A stretch of 64,000 bases of DNA. It comes from an uncultured Clostridiaceae bacterium (GTDB lineage: Bacteria; Bacillota; Clostridia; Clostridiales; Clostridiaceae). Position numbers and translations under genes: made by a program. Where the stretch lies: assembly GCA_946405135.1 (NCBI GenBank), contig CAMJGD010000001.1, positions 372,001-436,000 on the forward strand, given 5' to 3'. Every line of letters starts with the position of its first letter. Position 1 is the stretch's first letter. The notes under the pieces were generated by a model. It was not told the origin of the DNA. It saw only the letters and a program-made list of their open reading frames with translations, and ran no database searches. Shown here one piece after another: positions 27,181-35,682 of the stretch.

Positions 27181-28038
27181 TTATTTTAATCTTTGTAATA
27201 CTCCTAAAATATCCTGCGGCATTCTGTTAGTCTGAGCTATCATAGCATTTCCCGCTTCAATTAAAATATTATTTCTTGCAAAGTACATCATTTCCTCTGC
27301 AATATCTGCATCTCTTAGAGAACTTTCTGCTTTTTCAAGCATATCAGAGTTCTCATTAGCTATAAGATAAGTAGAATCCATTCTATTCTGTATAGCTCCA
27401 TACTTACTTCTTATAGATACCACCATATCTATAGTAGCATCTAATACTCCCAAAGCTTCAGTCACACCATCTTCTGTAGTAACATTAATTCCACTTAGCT
27501 TATTGCCATTTTTATCTGCTATGTTCTCCGGAATTAAATTGTACGTAGGTATTTCTATCTTTTCTCCCGTATTAGCTCCAGATACAGTAGACAAATATTC
27601 AGGTTTGGTGTTATCTATAATTCTATCATTGCCTATAAGCTTAACCCCATTAAATTCTGTGGTTTTAGCTACTGTATTTATGTGACTTAGCATTACATTT
27701 ATTTCATTTTGAGCTGTCTTTTTATCTTCTGGATTTACCAATCCCCCAGCTTGTACTGTAAGTTCTCTTATCCTGTTTAGAGAAGTTCCAATATTCTCTA
27801 AACTGCTATCTACAGCTTGAAGCATACTAATTCCATCTTGCACATTTCTTTGAGCCATCTGAAGTCCTCTTATCTGAATTCTTAAAAGCTCGCTTTTAGC
27901 TAAAGCATTAGGGTCTTCTCCAGCACTATTAACCTTGTACCCACTAGATAGCTTTCCTATAACATTACTTTGATTTGATAAGGATTTGCTGTAATTTCTA
28001 TATACATTTAAAGACATTGTATTATGATATAATCTCAT
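27181..28038 (-). CDS. Flagellin-family protein (second, probably minor, flagellin)
   Basis: 285 residues with conserved flagellin ends: N-terminal VIGKLSSGYKVNSAGEDPNA, IRGLQMAQRNVQDGISMLQA and LNRIRELTVQAGG; C-terminal LEKAESSLRDADIAEEMMYF and NAMIAQTNRMPQDILGVLQ. It diverges clearly from the main flagellin at 62020, for example EDPNALAKSE instead of the usual [10 protein letters not shown], and its middle differs entirely. It may be a minor filament or junction-proximal subunit. It has its own sigma D promoter and terminator, so it is transcribed alone. GGAG lies eight bases before the ATG; no CsrA-type hairpin was seen in its leader. Confidence 0.85.
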   Translation of the reverse strand: MRLYHNTMSLNVYRNYSKSLSNQSNVIGKLSSGYKVNSAGEDPNALAKSELLRIQIRGLQMAQRNVQDGISMLQAVDSSLENIGTSLNRIRELTVQAGGLVNPEDKKTAQNEINVMLSHINTVAKTTEFNGVKLIGNDRIIDNTKPEYLSTVSGANTGEKIEIPTYNLIPENIADKNGNKLSGINVTTEDGVTEALGVLDATIDMVVSIRSKYGAIQNRMDSTYLIANENSDMLEKAESSLRDADIAEEMMYFARNNILIEAGNAMIAQTNRMPQDILGVLQRLK

Positions 28039-28073
28039 TTAATCAACTCCATGGAAATTTATTGTTAGTTATT

Positions 28074-28100
28074 ATATCGTTACTTCTTAAGAGTTCTTTA
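28074..28100 (-). promoter_or_regulatory. Sigma D promoter of the second flagellin gene
   Basis: On the minus strand TAAA (28100-28097), 15 bases, then AACGATAT (28081-28074). This matches the Firmicute sigma D consensus TAAA-N15-GCCGATAT at all but two bases of the -10 element. It lies about 36 bases upstream of the ATG at 28038. Confidence 0.8.
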
Positions 28101-28116
28101 ACAAAAATTAAATCTA

Positions 28117-29160
28117 TTAAATACTTTTTAATCTTTTTTTAGCAGGATCGTAATCCTTGCACATATTATAGTACTCTTTAGCTTCTTGTAAAAATCCAAG
28201 ACATTCAAATATTACTCCTATATTATAAAGTGGAAAATAGCTAGTTACCCCTTCCATTTTTCCTTCTTTAAATTCAGTACACTTTAAAAAAGCTTCTGCT
28301 GCTTGCTTAAACATTTCATTATTCATATAAGCAAGTCCTAAAACAAAATAAAAATCCGGAGAACTTATATAATAATTCTTATACTTCTCTAAAAAAAGAG
28401 ACTTTTCATATTGCATTGAATTTATAAGTGCATAAGCATAACTTTCCACAAGATCTTCAGCATATTCATATCTAAAATCATCTAAAACATTTATAGCTAT
28501 TTCAAACTCCCCACAAGCTTTTAAATAATCCTTAGCCATAAAATAGCTTTTACCTAATTGATAATAAAGATAAGGATCTTTAGAATTTTCTTTTAATGCT
28601 TCTTCTAAAAGTTCTATATTTCTTTGAATTTTGTTTGTGCTATTTAAAACCTCTTTAGAATATCCAATATGATTTACTGTTAAATCTATATTTTTGGTAT
28701 CATAGGATTTTTCACTTATACATACTATCTGCTCATGTATAATACCTTTATAATTAAAATAATTTTTATTAAATAGCCTATTTACCCTTTCTATATGCCT
28801 CTGAATTCCACTTTGACCTTCATATTTATTGACTATTTTAATTCTGCCAACAACATTCTTACTACATTTACAAAACTCTTTGATGCTTTCTATATGAAAT
28901 TCTTCTATAACTTCATCTGCATCTAATACCAAAATCCAATCTTTAGTGGCTTTGCTTATAGAAAAATTTCTAGCTTTAGAAAAATCATTGCACCAAACAA
29001 AATCAAAAACTTTGTCTGTATATTTTAAAGCTATTTCTTTAGTTTTATCTATAGACCCCGTATCCACTATTATTATTTCATCTACTAGCTTACTTGCACT
29101 ATTTAAGCATTTTTCTAAAGTATTTTCCTCATTTTTAACTATCATACATAGAGAAATCAT
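28117..29160 (-). CDS. Family 2 glycosyltransferase with TPR-like tail
   Basis: 347 residues. The GT-A domain starts MISLCMIVKNEENTLEKCLNS, with VDTGSIDKT nucleotide-binding and DADE metal-binding motifs. From about residue 190 there are tetratricopeptide-like helices (DPYLYYQLGKSYFMAKDYLKACGEFEIAI and two to three more). This architecture is common in flagellin-glycosylation loci; the TPR part may hold the flagellin or a partner enzyme. It is homologous in its first 170 residues to the larger enzyme at 59778-61886. AGGAG precedes the ATG. The sugar donor cannot be predicted. Confidence 0.8.
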   Translation of the reverse strand: MISLCMIVKNEENTLEKCLNSASKLVDEIIIVDTGSIDKTKEIALKYTDKVFDFVWCNDFSKARNFSISKATKDWILVLDADEVIEEFHIESIKEFCKCSKNVVGRIKIVNKYEGQSGIQRHIERVNRLFNKNYFNYKGIIHEQIVCISEKSYDTKNIDLTVNHIGYSKEVLNSTNKIQRNIELLEEALKENSKDPYLYYQLGKSYFMAKDYLKACGEFEIAINVLDDFRYEYAEDLVESYAYALINSMQYEKSLFLEKYKNYYISSPDFYFVLGLAYMNNEMFKQAAEAFLKCTEFKEGKMEGVTSYFPLYNIGVIFECLGFLQEAKEYYNMCKDYDPAKKRLKSI

Positions 29161-29227
29161 TATTATATCTCCTCATAATTTATACTTTGGTAATATCACT
29201 ATTTAATGCTAAATTAACGGTATTGAC

Positions 29228-29590
29228 TTAAGATATTGTGGAACTGTTTATATAAGCTTTCCATGAATTTAAAACTGGTAATATTTCGTATTCAAATAAA
29301 TCTGCTATAAGCACAAAATCCTGATTCTCAATGGCTTCTACTAATTCTTCAAATTTATTTTCAATTTCTTTTTCATCAATTTCATCTTTTTGTACATCCT
29401 TAGTAAGTCTAACCACATCATAAATCCATTGAATACCTTCTACAATAAGTGGTATAAGATTAGCTCCTTCATCTACTCTATCTGCTCTTAAATACTTTAT
29501 ACAATCTTCTATACCCTTAATCAAATTTTCTATATATTCATTAGCAGTTTGTAATGCTTCAAATTGCTGTTCTTTTAATTCTTCTTTCAT
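29228..29590 (-). CDS. Small acidic helical protein, function unknown
   Basis: 120 residues, very Glu/Asp-rich and predicted all-helical (LKEQQFEALQTANEYIENLI...VLIADLFEYEILPVLNSW). No catalytic motif is visible. Its place between a CDP-glycerol-transferase-like gene and a flagellar-type glycosyltransferase, and its size, are compatible with a chaperone or adaptor for flagellin or its glycosylation enzymes, but this is only positional. GGAGGTG lies just before the ATG. Confidence 0.7.
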   Translation of the reverse strand: MKEELKEQQFEALQTANEYIENLIKGIEDCIKYLRADRVDEGANLIPLIVEGIQWIYDVVRLTKDVQKDEIDEKEIENKFEELVEAIENQDFVLIADLFEYEILPVLNSWKAYINSSTIS

Positions 29591-29682
29591 GCTACACCTC
29601 CATAACTGTATTTTTTCTCTTATAATATTCTGTTTTCATCAAAGTCTTTTTATTGGATTATGTACTTCTACATTAATAAAAC

Positions 29683-31155
29683 TTAGATTAAAAGTAAATC
29701 TAAAAGCTCGCTTTTTATATTTTGGTAAATCTTTTGCCCGCATGTTCCATCTACATTTGTCACACTATTTTTAAATTTTTTCATTCGTTCTTCTTTTTTA
29801 GGGTCTTTTTCATTTAATACCATTTCTTTAAAATCAGATATACTTACCCCTTCATTAGTAAAATAACTTCCTAAATAATCAACACAATAAAATCTATTTT
29901 TCTCTAATCTTTCTTTATTCATAAATGATAATAATGGTTTTCCTGTTATCATATATTGAAAGGTAATTGAGCTATAACCGCTAATTAATGCATCTGAAAT
30001 TTTTATTGCTTTATAAGCATCTCCAGTTAAATCAATAACAATATTATTACAGGATAAAATTTTATGTTGAAGCTGATTAAATGCCTCTAAGAAATGAGGC
30101 CTCATAGTTTTTATTGTAATTTCCGTAAGAGGGTGAGGTCTCCAAATCACTGAGCATTTATCATCATTTATAAAGCTATCAAATATCTTTTCTACATTAT
30201 TTACCCAATTTGTATCTAATAATATATCATCTATAGTGCTATTAAATAGAAATACTTTTTTATTTCTAATTACACTTTCCCATTCTAAAGGAATTTCAAT
30301 ATCTTTTTTACATGCTAAAAGGGTTGCATCAAATTTAGGTGATCCTAGATCTAGTATTTTATTAGGTTCATGACCATTAGCAATAAATAATTCTTTATGC
30401 ATATTAGATTGTGCTATAATCTTTGTTGAATTTATTGGACCTGGCAATAATCCAAAAGTTCTATGTTCAATCTCATCTTCATAGCTTCCATCTACATAGT
30501 AAGGTACATATACTAACATATTTGTATATTTTGAAAGGTTAGAAGAAAAATACCTAGGATCTACCATAGTAAGTAGATTGCATTGATCATAAGGATTATG
30601 TATATATATAATTTCTGGCTGCCTATTTTCAAAATCATAGTCCTCATAAGACGTAATTTCTATATCCTTTGAAAAATCATTACCTTCATAGCACATTTTG
30701 CAGAAATTCCCTTGAGCATCTTTTTCGTAATAAGGTATAGGAACTACATAAGAAGAACAATTAACATCCTTTTTTGCTTCTATCCATATACTCTCTAAAG
30801 CATCCCACATAGACACCTTATAAGGCATAAAAGCCACTTCTATTTGGGTATCAATTTCATGAACAATTATGTATCTTAAATTATTAATCATTTCATCTAT
30901 TAAATCAATTGAGTTTCTTAATAAATTATCATCATATACTAAATCAATGGCATTTCTTATTTTATCAATCACTTTTCCTATAAATTCACTTGCTTTATTT
31001 TCATCTTTAACAATATTTGATAAACATACTAATGCTTCTACGCAATCATTAAGCATTATTTTAGCATTATCTCCGCCATTCTTTTTAGCATAATCAATGC
31101 CTTCTTTTAAAGTTATAGTTAGTTCTAAAATCTTATACTTTTTATTTAATCTCAA
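29683..31155 (-). CDS. CDP-glycerol glycerophosphotransferase family protein
   Basis: 490 residues. The C-terminal half (from about 215) looks like the GT-B type Glyphos_transf domain: FGLLPGPINSTKIIAQSNMH, LDLGSPKFD, SVIWRPHPL and DALISGYSSITFQYM are the typical stations. Members transfer a phospho-alcohol from a CDP-activated donor, classically glycerol-phosphate or ribitol-phosphate for teichoic acids. Here it stands alone, near flagellin and glycosyltransferases, so a role in adding a phosphodiester-linked group to a flagellar or surface glycan is plausible. A C. difficile flagellin locus contains the same family. The start is TTG at 31155 behind an AAGG-type site. Confidence 0.75.
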   Translation of the reverse strand: MRLNKKYKILELTITLKEGIDYAKKNGGDNAKIMLNDCVEALVCLSNIVKDENKASEFIGKVIDKIRNAIDLVYDDNLLRNSIDLIDEMINNLRYIIVHEIDTQIEVAFMPYKVSMWDALESIWIEAKKDVNCSSYVVPIPYYEKDAQGNFCKMCYEGNDFSKDIEITSYEDYDFENRQPEIIYIHNPYDQCNLLTMVDPRYFSSNLSKYTNMLVYVPYYVDGSYEDEIEHRTFGLLPGPINSTKIIAQSNMHKELFIANGHEPNKILDLGSPKFDATLLACKKDIEIPLEWESVIRNKKVFLFNSTIDDILLDTNWVNNVEKIFDSFINDDKCSVIWRPHPLTEITIKTMRPHFLEAFNQLQHKILSCNNIVIDLTGDAYKAIKISDALISGYSSITFQYMITGKPLLSFMNKERLEKNRFYCVDYLGSYFTNEGVSISDFKEMVLNEKDPKKEERMKKFKNSVTNVDGTCGQKIYQNIKSELLDLLLI

Positions 31156-31205
31156 ACCTTACACCCTTCCATGGTTTTTTAATCTATCTTTATAGTATAT
31201 AATTT

Positions 31206-32213
31206 TTATCTTTTCATCTTTTGCTCTTTTATCCAGTTTTCTGTTTCATTTATGCCCTGTTCAAGAGTATAAGATGGTTCCCAATTCATAAGATTTTTCG
31301 CTTTATGATAATCACATTTTAACTTCATAATCTCACTTTGAGGATGAATATGTTTAACATGATTTATATTAACTCTACCCTTTGATATAATTTGTGCCAG
31401 TTCATTTATGGTTACATCTTTCCCTGTACCTGCATTTACTATCTCACCATTTACCTTTTCATTATATCCAGCTTGTACTACAAACCTTGCACAATCTTTA
31501 ACATATAAAAGATCTCTAGTCTGCTCTCCAGTGCCATATATATTGATATCTTTTTCTTGAAGAGAATTGTTTATGAATATAGCTACTACACCACCTTCTC
31601 CTCCTGTTTTTTGAAAAGGTCCATAGGTATTAAAGGGTCTTATAACTACTGTGGGTAATTTATAGGCATGATAATAAGATAAAACCATATTTTCTGCAGC
31701 TATCTTACTTCCTCCATAAGGTGATACTGGTTTGGTAGGATGAGTTTCATCTATACCTTTATGATCTGCTTTATCATAAACCATGCAAGTACTCATAAAT
31801 ACAACCTTGCAAGGATGAGTTTCCTCTTTTCCATTTAAAATCCACTTATCACCATTCATTTTTGAATTTTTTCCAAACATCTGCACTTTTGCTTTTTCTA
31901 ATACATTAAAAGTTCCCACAGTATCATTAAAAAAAGTAGTTTTAGGATCATCTATGGAATCTTGAACATTTATAGAAGCTGCAAGATGATATATAACATC
32001 AAATTTTTCTTTAAATATTTCATCTAGTAACTTTTCATCTTTTATATCACCCTTTACAAATTTAAAAGAGAGATTATCTTCAAATTCTCTTATATTTTCT
32101 ATACTGCCATTAGAAAGATTATCTAAAACCAATACCTTAAGTCCTTCATCTAAAAGATTTTTTACTACCCATCTTCCTATAAATCCTGCTCCTCCAGTTA
32201 CTAAAGCCTTCAC
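31206..32213 (-). CDS. NAD-dependent epimerase/dehydratase (extended SDR)
   Basis: 335 residues of the nucleotide-sugar SDR family. The NAD motif is TGGAGFIG near residue 7, and the catalytic YxxxK appears as SPYGGSKIAAE, with STCMVYD on the preceding strand. Overall it is closest to UDP-glucose 4-epimerase-like enzymes. It carries an unusual insert around residues 110-135 (MFGKNSKMNGDKWILNGKEETH). It is probably one step of a nucleotide-sugar pathway for the glycan; the substrate is unknown. It is transcribed downstream of the PseG-like gene, with its own possible sigma D promoter at 32288. Confidence 0.75.
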   Translation of the reverse strand: MKALVTGGAGFIGRWVVKNLLDEGLKVLVLDNLSNGSIENIREFEDNLSFKFVKGDIKDEKLLDEIFKEKFDVIYHLAASINVQDSIDDPKTTFFNDTVGTFNVLEKAKVQMFGKNSKMNGDKWILNGKEETHPCKVVFMSTCMVYDKADHKGIDETHPTKPVSPYGGSKIAAENMVLSYYHAYKLPTVVIRPFNTYGPFQKTGGEGGVVAIFINNSLQEKDINIYGTGEQTRDLLYVKDCARFVVQAGYNEKVNGEIVNAGTGKDVTINELAQIISKGRVNINHVKHIHPQSEIMKLKCDYHKAKNLMNWEPSYTLEQGINETENWIKEQKMKR

Positions 32214-32287
32214 TGTATCCTCTCCTATCTAAATAGCTCAATCTATTAAATTACATAAACTAATCTAAACAAAAATATAACAATTAA

Positions 32288-32313
32288 TTATCGTATTTAA
32301 ATTTTAAAGCTTA
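32288..32313 (-). promoter_or_regulatory. Possible sigma D promoter before the epimerase/dehydratase gene
   Basis: On the minus strand TAAG (32313-32310), 14 bases, then TACGATAA (32295-32288). It overlaps the 3' end of the PseG-like gene. The -35 box and the spacing are each slightly off the ideal TAAA-N15, so it is weaker than the flagellin promoters. Confidence 0.45.
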
Positions 32314-33271
32314 AATTAATATAATCAGAGATTCGTTTTGCTCCTAACCCATCTATTAAATATTGACCTTTTTCAGATATCTCTCTTCTTAAATCATAAT
32401 CATTGCACAAATAGAGTAAACTATCTATAAATCTATGCTTATTCAACTTGTCATACCAGCCTAAATTTTTTATAAGTCCAATATTACTAAGCTTTTCTGA
32501 AGCAGCCACCTGATTATCTGCCACTACTATACTAAAACAAGGAGTACCACAAGCCAATAATTCATATAAAGTACTTCCTCCTGCAGATATTGTCACATCA
32601 CATTTTCTCATTATCTTTTCCATATCTGCATTAAAATAAAATACACAATTATTTTTATTAATACTTTTAAAATATTCCCTATGCTTAAATGAAGATCCTA
32701 TTACTATATGAAATTTAAATTGTAGATCTTCCACCCACTCTATTATAGTTTTGGTAAATTCTTTAGGATCTGCTCCTCCTAAAGTTATCATTATATCTCT
32801 AACTTCTCTATTTATATGAGGCCTAGGTAAATCCCTAAATTCTTCTCTAAGCATAAGATATGTTAGTCCTAATAACTTATGCTGCTGCACATATTTCATA
32901 TCTTCTGCATTTGCATTTTGATTTATTATAAGGTCTACATCATAATTAAACAAATTAATATCATCTATATACCCAGTATGTTTAACTAGCTTTTTTGTCT
33001 CTTTAAAATATTCTGGAGTAACTTCATAACTATCTGTTATGAGTAAATCTAAATTTAATTCTAAAAGCTTTGGTAAAATATCTTCCTTAAAAATCTCTGT
33101 TTTAAAACCTTCTTCTTTTATTCTCTCAATGCCCCCAATATTTTCTTCATTATCTTGGCACAAGTATATCACTTCATTATGTTTTGAAAGTTCTTTTGCT
33201 AACACCAAAGTTCTCATTATATGTCCCATACCGATTTTTTCTCCACCCTCAGCTCTTATACCTATTTTCAT
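32297..33271 (-). CDS. pseG: UDP-sugar hydrolase of the pseudaminic acid pathway, PseG-like
   Basis: 324 residues, beginning MKIGIRAEGGEKIGMGHIMRT; His17 matches the catalytic histidine of Campylobacter PseG. The C-terminal half has a GT-B-like UDP-binding region (VTISAGGSTLYELLACGTPC). PseG removes UDP from the 2,4-diacetamido-trideoxy-altrose intermediate before condensation with phosphoenolpyruvate. Its pathway partners lie about 18 kb away (50903-55445), so the pathway is split by the other glycan genes. An AAGGTGG site precedes the ATG. Confidence 0.82.
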   Translation of the reverse strand: MKIGIRAEGGEKIGMGHIMRTLVLAKELSKHNEVIYLCQDNEENIGGIERIKEEGFKTEIFKEDILPKLLELNLDLLITDSYEVTPEYFKETKKLVKHTGYIDDINLFNYDVDLIINQNANAEDMKYVQQHKLLGLTYLMLREEFRDLPRPHINREVRDIMITLGGADPKEFTKTIIEWVEDLQFKFHIVIGSSFKHREYFKSINKNNCVFYFNADMEKIMRKCDVTISAGGSTLYELLACGTPCFSIVVADNQVAASEKLSNIGLIKNLGWYDKLNKHRFIDSLLYLCNDYDLRREISEKGQYLIDGLGAKRISDYINLSFKI

Positions 33272-33302
33272 TAATCCACCTTCTTCTATAATTAATAATA
33301 GT

Positions 33303-33324
33303 AAAAAAGCTAGCTTTCGCTAGC
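33303..33324 (-). terminator. Intrinsic terminator or attenuator before the PseG-like gene
   Basis: On the minus strand GCTAGC-GAAA-GCTAGC (33324-33309) followed by six T's (33308-33303). The loop is a stable GNRA tetraloop. It lies between the Rossmann-SGNH gene and pseG, only 32 bases before the pseG ATG, with no obvious promoter between, so it may only partly stop transcription. Confidence 0.75.
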
Positions 33325-33364
33325 CTTCATCTACTAATAAACCACCAAAATAGATTGCATCCAT
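33320..33364 (-). other. 14-codon mini-ORF ending inside the terminator stem
   Basis: ATG at 33364 opens two bases after the stop of the Rossmann-SGNH gene and encodes MDAIYFGGLLVDEG; its TAG falls in the first arm of the hairpin at 33303-33324. It has no ribosome site of its own, so translation would need reinitiation. It may be chance, a gene remnant, or an attenuation leader. Confidence 0.2.
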
Positions 33365-33365
33365 A

Positions 33366-34463
33366 TTACCATTCAATTACCTCATTTAATATTTTAGTAA
33401 ACTTTTCAGCTCCTTTAGGATTTAAATGAGATACATCTTGAAAATCTTCATCATCAAACAAATCTGATCTAAAATAATCTATGTACTGAAAATCATATTC
33501 TTTGTTAACCTCATTTATTATAGAATGAAATTCCTCTTCTATTCTTTTAGAAAAATACTTTGTATAATATTTTGAAGCTGGAAATACCACTACTATAGGT
33601 TTTATATTATGTTCTTTTAAAAGCTTTAAGTAATCTTTAAATATTTGGGTATTTTCCTTTACAGTTTCAGGATAGTCTTTGTTGCAATCTAGCTCTGCTT
33701 GTGTCTTTCCTATATAAGCTTTATCTTTAATATCCTTTAATAGTGGTGAATCCCAATTAAAATTGTAAAATCCATTTTTGTCTTTTTTTAATATTTTACT
33801 AGCTATATTTTCATTTACTTCATATTCCATGTATATATTCTTTGCTTCCTTAAAATGATGTGCATCCTTTAATATGTTATAGTAAAGAATAACTTTATTT
33901 TTCATTGCAGATACGGATAGATCGTACTGAAAGCTATAATAGCTTAATCCAATAATTATATATTTCAATTCTTCCAGATTGTCTATATAATTTTCTATAA
34001 TATATTTAACTATATTATAATCATAATATATATCTTGACTTGGTATAGAAAACTTAAAACATTTTTTATCAAAAATTTCTTCTTTCAGCCCTGAACTAGT
34101 ATAGGATATACCTGTTGCTAATATTTCTATTTTTTTGTCACATTTTATGTAGGTATCCATCTGACGATTAAATGTATTACAGTATAAATCTGCAAACTTA
34201 AAAAATTGAAATATTTTATTCTTATCTATACTCATATTTAAAAGTTGACTATATATTTCTTCATTAAATTGACTTGCTATTATTATAAAATCATATTGTA
34301 TATCATATATGTATTTAGGATTTAGTATTTCTTTATTATAGTAACTTTTCCCCCATTTTTTATTGTCATTATCTGCATAGGCTAATATTCTCACATTATT
34401 ATTTAATAATTGAGTTACAAAATTTGAGGTTCTCCCTGTTCCAAAAATTATTACATCATACAC
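33366..34463 (-). CDS. Two-domain protein: Rossmann nucleotide-binding domain plus SGNH-like domain
   Basis: About 365 residues. The first 90 form a Rossmann-like domain (VIIFGTGRTSNFVTQLLNNN...YADND) like those in PglD-type sugar acetyltransferases. The rest looks like an SGNH/GDSL-type enzyme: block I ILATGISYTSS (Gly-Ile-Ser about 118-120) and a late DVSHLNPKG containing the Asp-x-x-His of block V. Such domains add or remove acyl groups on glycans. A role in O-acyl decoration of the glycan is therefore plausible but unproven. GTG at 34463 is preferred to GTG at 34472 because AAGGTG lies six bases before it. Confidence 0.6.
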   Translation of the reverse strand: MYDVIIFGTGRTSNFVTQLLNNNVRILAYADNDNKKWGKSYYNKEILNPKYIYDIQYDFIIIASQFNEEIYSQLLNMSIDKNKIFQFFKFADLYCNTFNRQMDTYIKCDKKIEILATGISYTSSGLKEEIFDKKCFKFSIPSQDIYYDYNIVKYIIENYIDNLEELKYIIIGLSYYSFQYDLSVSAMKNKVILYYNILKDAHHFKEAKNIYMEYEVNENIASKILKKDKNGFYNFNWDSPLLKDIKDKAYIGKTQAELDCNKDYPETVKENTQIFKDYLKLLKEHNIKPIVVVFPASKYYTKYFSKRIEEEFHSIINEVNKEYDFQYIDYFRSDLFDDEDFQDVSHLNPKGAEKFTKILNEVIEW

Positions 34464-34482
34464 AAATATCACCTTAACTTTA

Positions 34483-35655
34483 TTAACTTTTATAATTTAT
34501 TAAAATATTTCTTAATTCTCTCCACGTAAAATTTATATTATCATAAATTATATTACTTTTGTTAATTACCAAATTTAAGTTATACATAGCATCCAAATAA
34601 TTGGGAAACATTTCTAAAGCCTTGCTTAAAAACTTTTTACCCTGATCTATTTGTCCTAACAAACAATATGCTGCCCCTAAATTATTTAATGCTGCTCCAT
34701 GGTCTTTCTTTAAATTTATAGTTTTATTAAAATTTTCCAAAGCTAAATCTAGATTTTGATTCTTAGCATAATATAGTCCTAGTAAAAAATAAATATTATA
34801 ATAGTTAGAATTTTTCTCTAAATCTTTTAATCTTTTAAATCCTTCTTCCCAATAATTTAATTTAAATAGTATAGATATAAAACCGCAGGCATTTATACAG
34901 CTTGCAACTTTCCTTTTATTAACTGCTTCTTCTATAAAATCTAAACTATATTGATTTAAAACAGTTTTCTCTCCATCTTTCATATTCTTTAAATTAGAAG
35001 ATAGACTGTTTTCTCTTCTTCTCACTTTTACTAAGGGTTCATTCACATAAGAAAATCCGCCTAATGCTGCTATCCTGAGCCATAAATCCCAATCCTCTGA
35101 ATGGCTTAACTTTTCATTAAACTTTCCCGCTTTATAAAAATAATGTTTTTTAACCATAACACCTGATGTAGATATATAGTTTCTTAAAAATTCATATCCT
35201 AATATTTCTTCTGGGTCTACTTGTATACCTCTTATTGTATCACTTATTATATTGTCATTTTCATCTATTTGAATATAAGAAGTATAGGATAATATCCATT
35301 TGTCATAGATTTCTTCATTCATAGCCTTAAGCTTTGTTAAAGACCTTTCTATTAAATATGGTGAAGCTAAATCATCTGAGTCCATAAATAATATGTAGCC
35401 TCCTCTTGATTTACCTACTCCGTAATTTCTAGCAAAAGCAGGTCCTCTATTTTCTATTAAATTGAAAACTTTCACTATTTCTTTGTTGCTACGTTGAATT
35501 TCTTCCAGTACTTTAATAGTATCATCCGAACTATTATCGTTAATTAAAATTATTTCTTTTGGTAATACAGTTTGTTTTAATATAGTTTTTATAGTCTGCT
35601 TTATGTATTTTTCACAATTATAACAAGGTATTACAACTGATAAATCCCAATCCAT
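34483..35655 (-). CDS. Family 2 glycosyltransferase with TPR tail
   Basis: 390 residues. The GT-A domain opens MDWDLSVVIPCYNCEKYIKQ and has MDSDD as its metal-binding motif and SHSEDWDLWLR as the ED acceptor motif. The last 120 residues contain about three tetratricopeptide-like units (NIYFLLGLYYAKNQNLDLALENF; ALNNLGAAYCLLGQIDQGKKF). It lies ten bases or so from its neighbours on both sides in one transcription unit. Acceptor and donor are unknown. Confidence 0.8.
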   Translation of the reverse strand: MDWDLSVVIPCYNCEKYIKQTIKTILKQTVLPKEIILINDNSSDDTIKVLEEIQRSNKEIVKVFNLIENRGPAFARNYGVGKSRGGYILFMDSDDLASPYLIERSLTKLKAMNEEIYDKWILSYTSYIQIDENDNIISDTIRGIQVDPEEILGYEFLRNYISTSGVMVKKHYFYKAGKFNEKLSHSEDWDLWLRIAALGGFSYVNEPLVKVRRRENSLSSNLKNMKDGEKTVLNQYSLDFIEEAVNKRKVASCINACGFISILFKLNYWEEGFKRLKDLEKNSNYYNIYFLLGLYYAKNQNLDLALENFNKTINLKKDHGAALNNLGAAYCLLGQIDQGKKFLSKALEMFPNYLDAMYNLNLVINKSNIIYDNINFTWRELRNILINYKS

Positions 35656-35682
35656 ATTTTATTATCCTTTCATATATGCTTG

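Noticed and set aside
31206..32213. Candidate for the missing CDP-glucose 4,6-dehydratase (RfbG)
   Set aside because: Its NAD motif is GGAGFIG rather than the GFKGSW-type RfbG motif, and the rest resembles 4-epimerases. It is also far from the CDP-sugar genes.
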